A stretch of 53,976 nucleotides of DNA from Oscillatoria salina IIICB1 (GTDB lineage Bacteria; Cyanobacteriota; Cyanobacteriia; Cyanobacteriales; SIO1D9). A program made the position numbers and the translations under genes. The notes beneath the pieces are model-generated. The model made no database searches, was not told the origin of the DNA, and saw only the letters and a program-made list of their open reading frames with translations. This document shows, in pieces, positions 52,292-53,976 of the stretch. The number at the start of each line of letters is the position of its first letter. Position 1 is the stretch's first letter. Location: contig NZ_JAAHBQ010000041.1 in NCBI RefSeq assembly GCF_020144665.1, positions 1-53,976 on the forward strand. Reading direction: 5' to 3'.

Positions 52292-53976
52292 TTAACTAAC
52301 AGTTTCCAAGTTTACTTGGAAGATAAAGTCATCATAGGACAAGTCGCCACCGTCTTCGAGGTCTTCAAAAGCAAAAATATTGTCTCCCAATGAGCGAACA
52401 TGGTCAAATCCATCTGCATTCGCTTCAATAAAGGGGAAGTAAGCTTGAGTAACATCTCCATCAGCGAGAAGATAAGGTGCGTAAATTTCTCCACCCTCAA
52501 GTTGTAGTGCATCGGGATCGATATTATCAAATTCCACCACACTTTGAGCTAAAGCAGCTTCGCGATAACCTTCTTCCCCAGGAAGAATGGTATTACCTAC
52601 GTTATCTAAAACTGCTCCTTCCCTATTTTCGAGCAAATAAAGACCACCTCGGTTATTAAAACCTGCATCCCCAGTCGCAGCGATATTAGCGGTTACTTGT
52701 CCGGTAAAATCTCTAAGATCGAGCAATTCACCTTCCCGACTTCCCTGAAGCTCGCTAGCGATCGCCTCTTCCTCAGTTAATTCTACATTCAGCACCAAAT
52801 CTCCGTAAAGCTCACCTTCTTCTTCACCGTCAACAATATCTTCAAAACTCAACTCAAAAATACCTTCACCTTCATCAGTTACTTGCAATTGCTCAAAAGC
52901 TTCACTAACTCCAAAAGTAGAACCAAAAATTATTTGGTCATTTGAGAGACTAATCTCACCAACACTATCAGTAGTCGAGTTAGGAACTAGATAGAAAACA
53001 AAGCGAGATCCACCATTAAATCCTCTTAAAACCCGACTCAAATCTTCGCTGGTAAATTCTTGTTCTGATAAAAACTCTTGAGCATCTGAATTCAGCGCGG
53101 AAAAGACAACTCGCTCTGTACCACTGATAATCTCATTATCGGCATTAACTTGAACTAAGCCTACCTCATTGGCGATCGCTGCATCAACTCCCGCAAGCGT
53201 CAACTTCATCCCAAATTCTGTGGTTGGACTACCACCAATCGAGAAAATATTATCATCGTTAGCACTTAATCCTGGAGGGATTGGCTCTCCTGCTGTTACG
53301 GTAACATTAACTCTTCCTGTATCCCTAGCTCCTTTACCATCGCTAACAGTGTAATCAAACCTTGCTTCTCCTCGGAAACCTGGTGCAGGAGAATAAACTA
53401 CATTACCGTTATTCAGAGTAACTGTACCTCTAGTTGGATTACTTACTGCTGTTACCGTCAGCGTATCCCCATCAGCATCAGTATCGTTAGCAAGTAAATT
53501 CGCAGCCGGAATTGTAATTGGTGTATCTTGAGAAGCCGTAATATTATCGTCTACAGCTACAGGTGTTTCATTCGGTAAAACGTTTACATTAACCGTGGCT
53601 GTATCTGTCCCACCCGTACCATCGCTAACAGTATAGACAAAACTTGCCTGACCAACAAAACCTGGATTTGGAGTAAATAAAGCATCCAAGTTATTATCAA
53701 AACCAACCGTCCCATTAACCGCATTCCCCAAGCTAGTAATTGTTAAAGGATCGCCGTTAGGATCGCTATCATTAGCCAGTAAAGTTTCTACTAAGATAAC
53801 TCTCGGAAAATTGACCGAAGTTTCGACACTATCATCACTCGCAACTGGAGCATTATTATTTGTCGAATCTTCGCTAACTGTGACGTTAAATGTTGTCTCG
53901 ACAAACTCATCTCCCGTATCTGTCGCACGAACTGTTATTAATGAACTTCCGCTTACATTTTCCGCTAATTCTAGGG
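52292..53976 (-). CDS. Cadherin-like/DUF4114 surface protein, C-terminal part
   Basis: The frame is open to the right edge, so at least 561 residues of a larger exported protein are visible and the N-terminus lies outside the window. It contains tandem Ig/cadherin-like repeats (NAPVASDDSV, LLANDSDPNGDPLTITSLGN, DTATVNVNVLPNETPVAVDD, LLANDTDADGDTLTVTAVSN) with calcium-binding-type DxDxDG motifs, and a C-terminal DUF4114 domain (RFVFYLVPNS and GDNIFAFEDLEDGGDLSYDD). Such proteins are cell-surface adhesins or secreted matrix proteins, often exported by type I systems. An ATG at 53729-53731 is internal and not the start. Confidence 0.85.
   Translation of the reverse strand, partial: LELAENVSGSSLITVRATDTGDEFVETTFNVTVSEDSTNNNAPVASDDSVETSVNFPRVILVETLLANDSDPNGDPLTITSLGNAVNGTVGFDNNLDALFTPNPGFVGQASFVYTVSDGTGGTDTATVNVNVLPNETPVAVDDNITASQDTPITIPAANLLANDTDADGDTLTVTAVSNPTRGTVTLNNGNVVYSPAPGFRGEARFDYTVSDGKGARDTGRVNVTVTAGEPIPPGLSANDDNIFSIGGSPTTEFGMKLTLAGVDAAIANEVGLVQVNADNEIISGTERVVFSALNSDAQEFLSEQEFTSEDLSRVLRGFNGGSRFVFYLVPNSTTDSVGEISLSNDQIIFGSTFGVSEAFEQLQVTDEGEGIFELSFEDIVDGEEEGELYGDLVLNVELTEEEAIASELQGSREGELLDLRDFTGQVTANIAATGDAGFNNRGGLYLLENREGAVLDNVGNTILPGEEGYREAALAQSVVEFDNIDPDALQLEGGEIYAPYLLADGDVTQAYFPFIEANADGFDHVRSLGDNIFAFEDLEDGGDLSYDDFIFQVNLETVS

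Overview
The window is cyanobacterial chromosomal DNA. The evidence is a diaphorase-linked bidirectional [NiFe] hydrogenase (HoxEFUYH), a zeta-carotene desaturase of the CrtQ type, a COP23-domain protein, cyanobacterial RRM RNA-binding proteins beside rpsU, and very many copies of the octamer GCGATCGC (HIP1). The sequence does not settle the genus. Abundant toxin-antitoxin debris and short tandem intergenic repeats would fit a large, repeat-rich, possibly filamentous genome.

Left part (0-17.4 kb): a fermentative hydrogen module. On the minus strand lie hypD, a dihydroorotate-dehydrogenase-like gene and nifJ (pyruvate:ferredoxin/flavodoxin oxidoreductase). Divergently, on the plus strand, run hoxE, hoxF, hoxU, hoxY, hoxH, hoxW, hypA, hypB, hypF and hypC. 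PFOR supplies low-potential electrons from pyruvate, Hox exchanges electrons between NAD(P)H or ferredoxin and protons, HoxW trims HoxH, and HypABCDF build the NiFe site. hypE is not in the window. Two features stand out. An array of eight decayed 181-187 bp tandem copies of the 3' part of hypA (about 1.47 kb) separates hypA from hypB. Two copies of an 86-87 bp MITE-like element, in the same orientation, bracket the module just outside hypD's start and hypC's end.

17.4-19.7 kb: cysK, then a small set of probable copper or periplasmic genes (DUF2933-like, a two-domain DUF305 protein, a shortened cupredoxin).

19.8-25.4 kb: an accessory, partly degenerate zone. It has PIN fragments, a two-gene unit whose first product vaguely resembles Tse2-type ADP-ribosyltransferase toxins, orphan antitoxins, a Coq4-motif protein next to a Nif11-like peptide, an NB-ARC ATPase interrupted by an in-frame TGA just before Walker A, and a VapBC-like pair.

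25.6-47.4 kb: mostly core genes. These are a COP23 protein, a stress cluster (two Dps, a HTH/GrpE-like regulator, sulfiredoxin), prolyl oligopeptidase, BrnTA, purH, rpsU, two RRM proteins, an SF1 helicase, crtQ with an SRPBCC gene, ilvA, a response-regulator adenylate cyclase, and a cobalamin-riboswitch-controlled unit (DUF1636, metE, and a hypothetical gene).

47.5-53.98 kb: a second accessory zone with mazE and a broken mazF, a duplicated gene fragment, DUF433/DUF5615-type pairs and a Fic protein. It is followed by DUF2288, plsC and the C-terminal part of a large cadherin-like/DUF4114 surface protein that runs off the right edge.
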